Below, piece by piece: positions 7,996-16,810 of a DNA stretch of 64,000 nt. A program made the position numbers and the translations under genes. This DNA comes from Thermaerobacter sp. FW80 (GTDB lineage: Bacteria > Bacillota > Sulfobacillia > Thermaerobacterales > Thermaerobacteraceae), in the NCBI RefSeq assembly GCF_004634385.1, contig NZ_CP037895.1, positions 1,463,245-1,527,244 of the forward strand, written 5' to 3'. The notes beneath the pieces were generated by a model. The model was not told the origin of the DNA. It ran no database searches and was given only the letters and a program-made list of their open reading frames with translations. How positions within the stretch are numbered: position 1 is the stretch's first letter; each line of letters starts with the position of its first letter.

Positions 7996-9611
7996 CCCAT
8001 CCTCTCCCTCTCCCAACCGTCGGGATCGCGGCCGCAACCCGGGAGGGCAGGCGGACCGAGGGCTGCGTCGGCCGGCGCCGCGGGGGTCGGGGACGATGCC
8101 GCCACCGCGGACGGCTGGGTCCCTCCGCTTCCGCCCCAGCCTCCCGGAGCCACGTCCAGCACCTGTCGTCCGGGCCATGCGACGGCCACCGGGCACCCGC
8201 CCCGCCGGTACACCACGGGCAGGTGGGCGGGCGCGGTCAACCGCCCGACCACCAGCTCCACCTCGCTGCCGGGCTGGAGGTCGAGCCCCGACGCGTCGAC
8301 CAGGCAGTGGTTCATCATGAACTCGCCCCGCAGGGGCACCTCCCGCCCGTGCACGCGCAGCCGCGGTCCTGGCGGCAGGCCGGCCAGCCCCGCCAGCCGC
8401 CCGCGCCCCAGGGCGTCCAGCAGCCGCCGGCCCAGCACCAACAGGCGGTCGTGCCAGAATCGGGGCTCGCGCCCCGGGCGCAAGCCGTCGGCCAGGCCGA
8501 CGGGCAGGACCGCCACCGGCGCGCCGCGGCGTGCCCAGGCGCCGCGGTACCCCGGAGCCAGCGCCCCGCAGGGGTGCACGGAGCGGACCCGCACCAGCAG
8601 CCGCGAGGGCCGACGGACGTCCAGGCCCGCCCGCCGCGCCGCCCGGGGGGCGTAACCGTAGAGCAGGTTGCCGACCCGTACCAGGTCGAGCTGGGCGTCG
8701 GGGGCCAGGACCAGCAGGTGGCTCTCGGCGCAGTGGACCACCGGCGGTCGCAAGCCCGCCCGCTCCAGCTCCTCCACGAGGCGCAGGAACCGCTCCAGCA
8801 GGCGCAGCGCCAGGCGCGGCCGCACGGCGGTGGGCAGGTGGGTGTAGAGCCCCTCGATCCGGACCCCGGGCAGGTCGCGGGCGGCCGCCAGCGCCGCCGC
8901 CACCTCGCCGGGGCGGAAGCCGCCCCGGCCGAAGCCCATGTCGACCTCGAGGTGGACGGGGCACACGGGGCAGGACCCGGTCCCCGGGCTCGCTCCCGGG
9001 GCATCGACGGTCGGCAGGCTCTCGACGGCCCGCGGACCCGCCGGCGCCGGCTCCACCGCCGCCCCCGGCCGCGGCGTGCCCGGCCCCTCGGCCCACGAGG
9101 CCGCCCCGACGGCGGCGTCCGGGATCGGCCGAGCCCTGGCGGCCGCACCGGCGGCATCCGGCCCCGGACCGACGTCCGCCGCCGCGCCCACCGCCTCCAC
9201 CGCGCGTGCCAGGGCCCGAAGGGAGGCCATGTCGTGGACGGTGGCGGTCAGGCCCGCCTGCACCCAATGGGGGGCGAGGGCGCCCTCGACGGGTTGGAAC
9301 ACCAGGATCGGCCCGGGGATCCCGGCCCGTCGCAGGCGCAGGGCGCTCTCGAGGGTGTCGGTGCCAATCCCGTCGGCGCCGGCGGTCACCAGGGCACGGG
9401 CCGCCAGCTCCGCCCCCAGCCCGTAGGCGTCGCCCTTGACCACGGCCAGGATCCGGGTTCCCGGTCGGACGAACCGGCGCACCGCCGCCAGATTCGCCGC
9501 CAGGACGTCGAGGTCGACCTCGATGCGTGCCCGGGCGAGGGCGGCGACGAGTTCGGCGGGCCAGGAACCGGCCGTCCCGATGGCGGCGTCCGCTGCCCCA
9601 CGGTGGTCCAC
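7992..9611 (-). CDS. alr: Alanine racemase-like PLP enzyme
   Basis: 539 residues, well over the usual 370-390. PLP lysine in VVKGDAYGLG (K59; the family usually has VVKADAYG), VRVGNLLYGY, LAPGYRG (position of the second catalytic Tyr segment) and LPVGLADG are recognisable, and RGEFMMNHCLVD replaces the usual GRVCMDQ-type segment. About 60 residues of Ala/Pro/Gly-rich sequence are inserted between the first barrel strands and HLEVDMGFGRGG. A 45-residue low-complexity tail follows the beta domain. GTG start at 9611 preceded by GGGAAAGGA. It is coupled to the FemX-like gene. Probably L/D-alanine interconversion for peptidoglycan, but the divergent motifs leave room for another amino acid racemase. 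Confidence 0.8.
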   Translation of the reverse strand: MDHRGAADAAIGTAGSWPAELVAALARARIEVDLDVLAANLAAVRRFVRPGTRILAVVKGDAYGLGAELAARALVTAGADGIGTDTLESALRLRRAGIPGPILVFQPVEGALAPHWVQAGLTATVHDMASLRALARAVEAVGAAADVGPGPDAAGAAARARPIPDAAVGAASWAEGPGTPRPGAAVEPAPAGPRAVESLPTVDAPGASPGTGSCPVCPVHLEVDMGFGRGGFRPGEVAAALAAARDLPGVRIEGLYTHLPTAVRPRLALRLLERFLRLVEELERAGLRPPVVHCAESHLLVLAPDAQLDLVRVGNLLYGYAPRAARRAGLDVRRPSRLLVRVRSVHPCGALAPGYRGAWARRGAPVAVLPVGLADGLRPGREPRFWHDRLLVLGRRLLDALGRGRLAGLAGLPPGPRLRVHGREVPLRGEFMMNHCLVDASGLDLQPGSEVELVVGRLTAPAHLPVVYRRGGCPVAVAWPGRQVLDVAPGGWGGSGGTQPSAVAASSPTPAAPADAALGPPALPGCGRDPDGWERERMG

Positions 9612-9997
9612 GGTCGATGTCCTTTCCCCCAGAGCCCCTTGGGTTCCGTGACGCCCGCCCGGACGGCCGGCGCGGTGGGTTGGTCCCGTCCTCCAGCACC
9701 CCGCGTCGGCCGGGCCGTGCCCGGTCCCCGCGGATCGTCGCTGGGCACCTTCGCCGCCGCCTGGGGGCGCTCCTCTCCTCCGGTCACAGGCTGGCCGGCG
9801 CCGCCGCGCCCCATGCGCCTGGGCTGGCAGGCTTTGACGGGCTGGCCGCAGAACCGCAACATATCTAAGGAAAGCCCCCGGGGCGCCGGAAGGCAAGACC
9901 CCCTGGGCGCCGACGATGCGGCCGGCCAGGGGCCTTGGGCGTGGGCGGCCGGCGGGAGGCCTGCCGCGCCCCGGGGGTTGGGAAAGGAGACGGTCTC
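9612..9997. other. Divergent intergenic region between alr and the M32 carboxypeptidase
   Basis: No gene seen. An AT-richer patch GCAACATATCTAAGG (9856-9870) with TTGACG at 9834-9839 is the only promoter-like segment toward the carboxypeptidase; spacing to a -10 is not ideal. Confidence 0.4.
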
Positions 9998-11599
9998 GTG
10001 GCCGACATCGACGCCAGTGCCGGAGCGGTGGCGGGGGAGGGGACACGGGTCGCCGGCGACCCGGGGAACGGGTCGCGCATCGTCCCGCCCGATGCCCCGC
10101 CGGCCTACCACCGCCTGCTGGAGCGGCTCGGACAGGTCAGCGACCTGCGCGCCACGACCTCCCTGCTCCATTGGGACGAGGAGGTCAACATGCCACCGGG
10201 CGGGGCGGCCGCCCGGGCCGAGCAGAAGGCCACCCTGAGCCGCCTGGCCCACCAGGCCTTCACCGCCCCCGAGGTGGGGGAGTGGCTCGACGAGCTGGCC
10301 CCGTGGGCGGCGCAGCTGGACCCCGAGAGCGACGCCGCGGCGCTGCTGCGCGTCACCCGCCGCGAGTACGACCGGTCCCGCCGCGTCCCGCCCGACCTGG
10401 TGGCCGAGCTGGCCCGGGCGTCGTCCCAGGGGTACCAGGCCTGGGTGGAGGCCCGCGCCCAGCGGCGCTTCGCACCCTTCGCCCCGGCGCTGGCCCGCCT
10501 GATCGAGCTCCGGCGGCAGATGGCCGATGCCCTGGGCTATGCGGAGGAGCGTTACGATGCGCTGCTCGAGGAGCACGAGCCCGGCATGCGCACCCGGCAG
10601 GTGCGGGAGCTCTTCGCCCGCCTGAAGGCGGGCCTGCTTCCCCTGGTCCAGGCCATCGCCGAGCGCCAGGACCGGGTGCGGGACGACTTCCTGCGCGGCG
10701 ACTTCCCCGAGGCGGACCAGTGGGCGTTGACCCTGGAGGCGCTGCGGGCCATCGGCTTCGACTTCCGCCGCGGACGCCAGGACCGCTCCATCCACCCGTT
10801 CACCGCCGGTCTCTCGCCGGGCGACGTCCGGCTGACCACGCGGGTCGACCCGACCGTCTTCGGTCCGGCCCTGTTCAGCAGCCTGCACGAGGGGGGCCAC
10901 GGCCTGTACGAACAGGGCCTCCCCACGGCCTGGCAACGGACGCCCCTGGCCGACGGCGCCTCGTCGGCGGTGCACGAGTCCCAGAGCCGCCTGTGGGAGA
11001 ACGTGATCGGCCGGTCCCGGGAGTTCTGGATCTTCTTCTTCCCCAAGGTCCAGGCGCGGTTCCCGCACCAGCTGGCGGGGGTCGACGCGGAGGCGATGTA
11101 CCGGGCGGTCAACCGCTCCCGCCCCTCGCTGATCCGGGTCGACGCCGACGAGGTGACCTACAACCTCCACATCATGCTGCGCTTCGAGCTGGAGCTGGCC
11201 CTGCTGGACGGGGACCTGCCCGTGGACGAGCTGCCCGCCGCCTGGCGGGAGAAGACCCGCGCCTACCTCGGCCTCGAGCCCGCCGACGACGGGGAGGGCG
11301 TGCTGCAGGACATCCACTGGTCCTGGGGCGGCTTCGGCTACTTCCCGAGCTACGCCCTGGGCAACCTGATCGCCCTGCAGCTCTGGGAGGCGGCCTTGCG
11401 GGACGAACCGGCCCTGCCCGAGCAGATCGCCCGGGGCGATCTGGGCGGCGTCTTGCGTTGGATGCGGGCGCACGTCCATCGCCACGGCGCCCGCTACGAG
11501 CCGCTGGAGCTGGTGCGGCGGGCCACGGGGAGCGAGCTCGGCGAGGAAGCCTTCCTGCGCTACGTGCGGCGGAAGTACGGGGAGCTCTACGGGCTGTGA
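9998..11599 (+). CDS. Carboxypeptidase Taq (M32 family metallopeptidase)
   Basis: 533 residues, near the family's usual 500. Zinc site HEGGH at 297-301 in SLHEGGHGLYEQG (most members have HEFGH), followed by ESQSRLWEN with the third ligand Glu, plus SLLHWDEEVNMPPGG, HPFTAGLSPGDVRLTTR and IHWSWGGFGYFPSYALGN, all family landmarks. Thermostable M32 enzymes remove C-terminal residues with broad specificity except proline, in the cytoplasm. GTG at 9998 follows GGGAAAGGAGACGGTCTC; the first 30 residues are low complexity. It appears monocistronic. Confidence 0.93.
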   Translation: MADIDASAGAVAGEGTRVAGDPGNGSRIVPPDAPPAYHRLLERLGQVSDLRATTSLLHWDEEVNMPPGGAAARAEQKATLSRLAHQAFTAPEVGEWLDELAPWAAQLDPESDAAALLRVTRREYDRSRRVPPDLVAELARASSQGYQAWVEARAQRRFAPFAPALARLIELRRQMADALGYAEERYDALLEEHEPGMRTRQVRELFARLKAGLLPLVQAIAERQDRVRDDFLRGDFPEADQWALTLEALRAIGFDFRRGRQDRSIHPFTAGLSPGDVRLTTRVDPTVFGPALFSSLHEGGHGLYEQGLPTAWQRTPLADGASSAVHESQSRLWENVIGRSREFWIFFFPKVQARFPHQLAGVDAEAMYRAVNRSRPSLIRVDADEVTYNLHIMLRFELELALLDGDLPVDELPAAWREKTRAYLGLEPADDGEGVLQDIHWSWGGFGYFPSYALGNLIALQLWEAALRDEPALPEQIARGDLGGVLRWMRAHVHRHGARYEPLELVRRATGSELGEEAFLRYVRRKYGELYGL

Positions 11600-11825
11600 A
11601 CCGGTGCCGGTCGGGCGGCCGCAGGCCGCCGGCCGCGGGTGCCCGGCGGCCCGGCGGGGCCGCGCCGGGCGGTTCGTCGAACAGGGCGGCCTTGGTGGCC
11701 GCGGCGGTCGCCCGGGACGGCGGTGACGCCGCCGCATGGCGGCCCGCCCCGGGGCCGGGCGATGGGGGCGGGTACGGGTCGCGAGCGGCCGGGCGCGGAG
11801 GCGACCCGCTAGGGAGGTGGTGAGG
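11600..11825. other. GC-rich spacer, nothing recognised
   Basis: Low-complexity Gly/Ala/Arg-coding sequence in all frames with no gene or clear hairpin terminator. It ends in the ribosome site GGGAGG (11812-11817) of the next gene. Confidence 0.4.
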
Positions 11826-12224
11826 GTGGCCATCGTCGCCGTCAGCATCGCCCCGGTGGGGGAGGGGGTAAGCGTCAGCCCGTGGGTGGCGCGGGCCCTC
11901 GAGGTGCTGGCCGCCCAGGACCGGGTTCGCTATCAGGTCGGACCCATGTTCACTACCCTGGAGGGCGATCTGGACGAGATCCTCGCCTTGATCCGCCAGA
12001 TGCACGAGGCGATGTTCGCCGCCGGAGCCCAACGGGTGTCCACCGTGATCAAGATCGACGACCGCCGCGACCGTCCCCAGACCATGGAGGAGAAGGTGGC
12101 CGCCGTGGAACGGCAGCTGGCGGCCCGCGGGGGCTCGGGGGGCAGGGCGAGCGCGAAGGGCGGGGCCTCCGCCGGCCCGTCGGCGGGGGATGGCGACCGG
12201 TCGGCCGGAGGCCGGCGGTCATGA
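11826..12224 (+). CDS. MTH1187/YqgV-type thiamine-binding protein
   Basis: 132 residues. The first 95 residues match the MTH1187/YkoF-like family: VAIVAVSIAPVGEG at the start, SPWVARALEVL, YQVGPMFTTLEGDLDEILALI and the end RVSTVIKIDDRRDRP. Members form ferredoxin-like tetramers and some bind thiamine. The GTG at 11826 is 8 bases from GGGAGG; an earlier GTG at 11820 is too close. A Gly/Ala/Ser tail of 30 residues is extra. Its stop overlaps the exporter start by ATGA, so both are one transcript. Confidence 0.85.
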   Translation: MAIVAVSIAPVGEGVSVSPWVARALEVLAAQDRVRYQVGPMFTTLEGDLDEILALIRQMHEAMFAAGAQRVSTVIKIDDRRDRPQTMEEKVAAVERQLAARGGSGGRASAKGGASAGPSAGDGDRSAGGRRS

Positions 12225-13999
12225 AGGGGCGGCGCCGCCATCCGGGCTGCGGGGCGGGTGCCGTCAGCCCCGCCGCGGCTCGTCCCGCGACCCGGGCGGG
12301 CCTGTCGGGTCCGGGTGCGGTGGCCGACCCGGCTGCCCCGGACGGCGACCGGAGCGGGGCCGCGGGCCCGGCGGGCCCGCGCGCCGGCGACCCCGCTGCT
12401 TCCGCCGCCCGTGGCGCCGGCTCGCCCCGAGGGAGCGAGCCGGCGGAGGGGCCCTCGAGGCGGCTGCTGGCGTCGGCGGTGGCCGGTTCGTCCCCCAAGG
12501 GATGGATCCTGGCCGCGTTGATGCTGGCCATGTTCATGGCCGCCATCGAGGGCACCATCGTCGCCACGGCGATCCCGTCCATCGTCGCCGACCTCGGCGG
12601 CTTCTCCCGCTTCAGCTGGGTGATCTCGGCCTTCATGCTGACGTCGGCGGCCTCGGTGCCGATCTACGGGAAGCTGGCCGATCTCTTCGGGCGGAAGCCG
12701 GTGTTCCTGGCGGGCGCCGGGCTGTTCCTGCTGGGATCGGCGCTATGCGGCACGGCGGCCACCATCGAGCAGCTGGTGGCCTTCCGCGCCCTCCAGGGAC
12801 TCGGGGCCGGGGCCGTGCAGCCCATCACGATGACCATCGTCGGCGATCTGTACCGGCTCGAGGAGCGCGCCCGGGTGCAGGGGTACCTCTCCAGCGTCTG
12901 GGGCATCTCGGCGGTGGTCGGACCGGCGGCCGGCGGGCTGCTGGTGCAGTACGCCGGCTGGCCGTGGGTCTTCTACATCAACCTGCCCATCGGCCTGCTG
13001 GCCATGGCGGGCATCGCCCTGTTCCTCCACGAGCCGCCGCGCCACGGCCGGGTGTCCGTCGACCTGGCCGGCTCCCTCTGGATGGTGGTGGCGGTCAGCG
13101 CCCTCCTGGTGCAGCTGGTGGAGGGCGGCAGCGCCTGGCCGTGGCTTTCGGGGACCACGGCGGCGCTGCTCGCGGTCAGCCTGGCGGCGGGTTGGCTCTT
13201 CGTGCGGCAGGAGCGGCGGGCGCCGGACCCGCTGCTGCCGCTGGAGCTCTTGGGCCGGCCGGTCCTCCGCGCGGGCAACCTGGGCGGCCTGGTGGGCGGC
13301 GTCGTCTTGATCGGCCTCTCGTCCACGGTGCCCACCTTCGTCCAGGGCGTGCTGGGGCACGCGCCGGTGGTGGCCGGCTTTGCCGTGGCCACCCTCTCCA
13401 TCGGGTGGCCGCTGGCCAGCTCGTTGTCGGGGCGGCTGATGCTGCGCTGGGGCTTCCGGGGCACCGCGACGGCCGGTGCGCTCTTCGGGGTCGCCGGGGT
13501 GGCGGTCCTGTTCCTGGCGGACGCCGGTGCGTCACCCTGGCAGGTGGCGGCGGGCTGCTTCCTGGTCGGCGTCAGCATGGGCCTGACCATGACGACGTAC
13601 ATCGTGTCGATCCAGGAGTCCGTGCCCCGCCACGAGCGGGGGGTGGCCACGGGGTCGCAGGCCTTCGCCCGCATGCTGGGCAGCGCCGTCGGGGCGGCGT
13701 TGCTGGGCGGGGTGATCAACGCCCGCCTCGAGGGGGCGCTGATGCAGGCCGGACATCCCGAGCTGGCGCGCCTGGGTGCCGACGCGGGCAACTGGCTGCT
13801 CGACGCGAGCCGCCGGGCGACCCTGGATCCGGCGGCCCTGGCGGCGCTGCGGCAGGCCCTGGCCGACGCGTTCCACGCGGCGATGGCCGTGGTGATGCTC
13901 CTGGCGCTGGGGGTGCTCCCCATCGTCCGCAGCCTGCCCCGGTCGGTGGAACCGGCCGGCGCCGCCCCGGTGGATGCCGGGGAAGCGGGAGGTGCGTAG
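12221..13999 (+). CDS. MFS multidrug exporter, DHA2 (EmrB/QacA) family
   Basis: 592 residues with about 14 membrane segments. Family landmarks are LDxTIV-like IEGTIVATAIPSIVADL in the first span, GKLADLFGRKPVF (motif A), RALQGLGAGA, SSVWGISAVVGPAAGG (motif C), the 14-span-type INLPIG, and PRHERGVATGSQAFARMLG late in the protein. A proton-coupled drug exporter at the cytoplasmic membrane. The first 85 residues are Ala/Gly/Pro-rich and unrelated to the family, ending near the CCGGTTCGTCC copy at 12483. The gene is coupled to the thiamine-binding gene upstream, so thiamine-related or other small-molecule export is possible, but substrate is unknown. Confidence 0.9.
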   Translation: MKGRRRHPGCGAGAVSPAAARPATRAGLSGPGAVADPAAPDGDRSGAAGPAGPRAGDPAASAARGAGSPRGSEPAEGPSRRLLASAVAGSSPKGWILAALMLAMFMAAIEGTIVATAIPSIVADLGGFSRFSWVISAFMLTSAASVPIYGKLADLFGRKPVFLAGAGLFLLGSALCGTAATIEQLVAFRALQGLGAGAVQPITMTIVGDLYRLEERARVQGYLSSVWGISAVVGPAAGGLLVQYAGWPWVFYINLPIGLLAMAGIALFLHEPPRHGRVSVDLAGSLWMVVAVSALLVQLVEGGSAWPWLSGTTAALLAVSLAAGWLFVRQERRAPDPLLPLELLGRPVLRAGNLGGLVGGVVLIGLSSTVPTFVQGVLGHAPVVAGFAVATLSIGWPLASSLSGRLMLRWGFRGTATAGALFGVAGVAVLFLADAGASPWQVAAGCFLVGVSMGLTMTTYIVSIQESVPRHERGVATGSQAFARMLGSAVGAALLGGVINARLEGALMQAGHPELARLGADAGNWLLDASRRATLDPAALAALRQALADAFHAAMAVVMLLALGVLPIVRSLPRSVEPAGAAPVDAGEAGGA

Positions 14000-14067
14000 G
14001 AGGGAGGGGGCGCCGGAGCATCCGGCCGACGGCATCGCCATGGCGCCGTGCGACCACCAAGGGGAGC

Positions 14068-14115
14068 GGCGCCGCCGGGGGCGGGGCACCTGGGTGCCCC
14101 GCCCCCGGCGGCGCC
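14068..14115. terminator. Perfect 23-bp GC hairpin between convergent genes
   Basis: GGCGCCGCCGGGGGCGGGGC... (14068-14090) is followed by its exact reverse complement (14093-14115), with only TG between. No U-tract follows on either strand. It lies between the DHA2 exporter and the LysM gene and probably ends both transcripts. Confidence 0.65.
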
Positions 14116-14199
14116 TTCGCCTGCTCGGCCTCCGGCGTGCCCTGGACAGCCCGTCCGGCCGCCCCTCCGCCCGCTCGGGTCGCCCTCAGGGCGACAGGC

Positions 14200-14352
14200 G
14201 ATCCACCTCCCGGGGCCGCCGCTGCGACCGCGGAGCGGCCACCGCGGTGCGATCCACCTCCGCGAGCCGCCGCTGCGACCGCGGAGCGGCCACCGCGGTG
14301 CGATCCACCTCCCGGGGCCGCCACCGCGACCGCGGAGCGGCCACCGAGGCGG
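14200..14352. repeat. Tandem repeat, three 51-bp units
   Basis: Units start at 14200, 14251 and 14302, each beginning GATCCACCTCC and containing GCGACCGCGGAGCGGCCACCG. The three are near identical; further diverged copies may follow to about 14400. The region is noncoding between convergent genes. Confidence 0.85.
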
Positions 14353-14494
14353 CGGAGGTGCCATCGAGGCCACGGCGCCGCCGTCGAGACCGCGGAGCCG
14401 GGTGGCGGGTTCGTCCGCGGCCCGCGTCGCCGGGAGGCGGGGCCGCCCCCGCCTTCGGATCCGGTTCGCCCATGCCGGCCGGGCCCCTCAAGGC

Positions 14495-15754
14495 CTAGCT
14501 GCAGCAGCCGGAGCCGCCCGCGCCGGCGAGATCGCCGGCCTTGCCCTTGCCGCCCACCCAGGGGCCGCCGGCGAACTGGGGCTGGCACTGGGCGAACAGC
14601 CCGATCAGCACGATCCGGTTGAGGCTGGGCGTCATCACGTCGGCGCTGATCTCGGCGGTCACGATCAGGTCGTTGAAGGGTGCCAGCTGCCGTCCCGCCG
14701 GAAGCGCCAGCGACCCCGCCCAGACCCGCGGCGTCAGCAGCGGGTTCGTCCGCACCAGGGGCACCTTGACCGTGCGGCCGTCGGGGGCCACGCCCCGCAA
14801 CCAGGCGACGAAGGTGGCACCCCCGAAGGTGGACGGGGCCGGCAGGTCGATGGTGGCGATCAGGGTGTTGGCTCCCACCGCCGCCGACTGGAAGATCCGG
14901 GCCACGCCCCCCGCCTCGGGGCCCCGCGGCACGTTGGCGGTGCGGAACAGCAGCATGCAGCACTCCACCGTCGGCACCTGCGGCGCCGGGCCCCCCGTGG
15001 GGACGCAGATCAGCTGCCCCGGGACGATCAGGTTCGGGTCCGGGATCTGCGGGTTGGCGGCGATCAGCGCCTGCAGGGTGACGCCGAAGGCCTGGGCGAT
15101 CAGGAACAGCGTGTCGCCCGGCGCCACCATGTACAGGACGCCGTTGGGGCAGGGCGGCGGGGGCGGGGGCGGCGCCGTCGGGATCGTCGGCACGCAGATC
15201 AGCTGTCCCGGCACCAGCACGTTGGGGTCGGGGATCTGCGGGTTGGCCTGGATCAGGGCCTGCAGCGTGACCCCGAAGCGCTGGGCGATGAAGAACAGCG
15301 TGTCGCCCGGCTGGACGCGGTAGATGAAGCCGCCGGGGCACGCGGGCGGCGGGGGCGGCACCACGACCCCGGTGGGCACGCAGATCCGCTGGCCGGGGAA
15401 GATCGTGTTGGGGTCGGGGATCTGCGGGTTGGCCTGGATCAGGGCCTGGAGCGAGACGCCGAAGCGCTGGGCGATCAGGAACAGGGTGTCCCCCGGCTGC
15501 ACCGTGTAGATGAACCCGTTGGGACACGGCGGCGGGGGCGGCAGCTGGGGCTGATGGCCGGCGGCCGTCTCCGCCCCGGTGCCCTCCGCGGTGGCCGCCT
15601 GCTCGGCGGCGCCGCCGGGTTCGTCGGAACGGATCGCGCCGGACTCGTCGGCGCGGGCTCCGCCCGTGCCGGACCCGTAGGCGCGGGCTCCGTGGGGCTC
15701 CTCCTCCCGGGCGCCGGGCGTGGGGTCGACCACGGGCAGGTCGTCATGGACCAT
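14495..15754 (-). CDS. Triple-LysM protein with Cys-rich C-terminus
   Basis: 419 residues. Three LysM domains (about 82-127, 144-189 and 207-252), each with YxVxPGDTLFxIAQxFGV and NPQIPDPN...PGQxICVP, are separated by polyproline linkers. LysM binds N-acetylglucosamine polymers such as peptidoglycan. The C-terminal 165 residues form a beta-rich domain beginning VPTVECCMLLFRTANVP and the protein ends GSGCCS. There is no signal peptide; an acidic low-complexity region of 75 residues comes first. Absence of a signal with LysM resembles spore-coat or cortex-associated proteins such as SafA, but this is inference. ATG at 15754 follows GGGAGGTGGAACACCC. Confidence 0.82.
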   Translation of the reverse strand: MVHDDLPVVDPTPGAREEEPHGARAYGSGTGGARADESGAIRSDEPGGAAEQAATAEGTGAETAAGHQPQLPPPPPCPNGFIYTVQPGDTLFLIAQRFGVSLQALIQANPQIPDPNTIFPGQRICVPTGVVVPPPPPACPGGFIYRVQPGDTLFFIAQRFGVTLQALIQANPQIPDPNVLVPGQLICVPTIPTAPPPPPPPCPNGVLYMVAPGDTLFLIAQAFGVTLQALIAANPQIPDPNLIVPGQLICVPTGGPAPQVPTVECCMLLFRTANVPRGPEAGGVARIFQSAAVGANTLIATIDLPAPSTFGGATFVAWLRGVAPDGRTVKVPLVRTNPLLTPRVWAGSLALPAGRQLAPFNDLIVTAEISADVMTPSLNRIVLIGLFAQCQPQFAGGPWVGGKGKAGDLAGAGGSGCCS

Positions 15755-15961
15755 GGGTGTTCCACCTCCCACGGCGATCTATGACGGCGGGTGCGGCCCG
15801 GTCCCGGTGCGGGGTGAAGCTTGGGCGATCGTGCAGGCGAACGGGCGTCGATCCCGGCCGGGGGTGACGGCCACCCGAGGGGCGGCGCGCGACGGGGTCG
15901 GCCGGTCCCGGTCCCCGGGCATCGCCGCCGTGCGATGCGGTGGCATCCACCTTTGAACCCG

Positions 15962-15990
15962 TTGACACGCCGGCCCCACCGGGCGATCGT
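15962..15990 (+). promoter_or_regulatory. Promoter of the FMN-riboswitch leader
   Basis: Perfect -35 TTGACA at 15962-15967 and a weak -10 GATCGT at 15985-15990 with 17-base spacing, in a locally AT-richer patch about 30 bases before the aptamer. CGTAAG slightly further down is an alternative -10. Confidence 0.5.
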
Positions 15991-16025
15991 AAGAGGTAAC
16001 GACCCAGGCATCGACACCGTGGTGT

Positions 16026-16290
16026 GCCGTTCCTTTGGGGCAGGGTGAGGCGCCGGGCGCAGCCGTGCGCCGGTGCCAATTCCCGACCGGCAGTGATGGG
16101 GCGGCTCCGAGGGGCGGAAGGCGGGTGCAGCCGCCTTCGTGCTGCAGCGGGCGGACCCGGGGTCCGGGGATCCGTGCGGGTCCTGGAGCCTGCGGTCCGC
16201 GACGGGGCCAGCCCACGAGCCTGCCAGCCTCGGCGGTCGATCCGGTGAGAATCCGGAGCCGACGGTATAGTCCGATCGGGCAGAGGCGGC
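16026..16290 (+). promoter_or_regulatory. FMN riboswitch aptamer (RFN element)
   Basis: Conserved RFN blocks appear in order: TTTGGGGCAGGGTGAGG at the start, AATTCCCGACCGGCAGTGAT, AGCCCACGAGC, then GATCCGGTGAGAATCCGG, AGCCGACGGTATAGTCCGAT and a closing segment that can pair with the start (GCCG 16026-16029 with CGGC 16287-16290). These are the signature blocks of the FMN aptamer. The next gene is pdxS, about 520 bases away, rather than a riboflavin gene. The aptamer identity is strong; its target is inferred from position only. Confidence 0.9.
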
Positions 16291-16412
16291 GCACCCGGAC
16301 GGTGAGGGCGCAGCGGGCCCCGGCGGCCTGCGGGGCGTGTGGTGATGGGTCGGCGGCCTGGGGCATCCGCCGGCGGCGGTGACGGTGCCACGGCCTGGAC
16401 CGCCGCCGAGGG

Positions 16413-16610
16413 CGGGACCCGGGGCCGTCGGCTTGCCACGACCGGGATCGTCGCACCGGGTGGGACCCGGGGCCACGGGCTTCCGAGACCTCGGGACCCG
16501 GCCTCGCCGGTGAAGCCGCAGGAGCCGGCGGATCCGCGACGCGCCCCCTCCCGTCCGGCACGGCCCGGGACCGCAAGCCCGCGACGGCTTGGCGGTCCGG
16601 CCGCAGCCCT
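16413..16610. other. Riboswitch-to-pdxS leader segment, no gene
   Basis: Contains two or three degenerate copies of a GGGACCCGGGGCC-led segment (about 16414-16505) and no credible reading frame. The full distance from aptamer to pdxS is unusually long for an FMN expression platform. Confidence 0.5.
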
Positions 16611-16612
16611 CT

Positions 16613-16658
16613 GCCCGGCGTCCATCCCGCCCGGGGTGGCGTCGGGCCTTTCGTTTCC
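16613..16658 (+). terminator. Intrinsic terminator in the pdxST leader
   Basis: GCCCGGCGTCCATCCC (16613-16628) pairs with GGGGTGGCGTCGGGC (16633-16647) in a 15-bp stem with two G-U pairs and one bulged C, a GCCC loop, and a pyrimidine-rich CTTTCGTTTCCC tail. It lies 320 bases past the aptamer and 150 before pdxS, so it could be the switching element or end a separate short transcript. Confidence 0.65.
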
Positions 16659-16810
16659 CGTGGCAGGTCCGGGGCTCGCAGGCCCGGGGCGCGGGTGCTG
16701 CCGCCAGTCCGGCCCCGCTCGCCGCGGGGCCCGGTGGCGGCCCGGCGCAGCGAGCCGCCCAGGGCAGGGTCGGTGCACCGCGGGCGGTGCCGGTGGCGAG
16801 GTGGGAGGGG

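Noticed and set aside
14200-14352. CRISPR array
   Set aside because: The units are contiguous 51-bp tandem repeats without unique spacers, and no cas genes are nearby.
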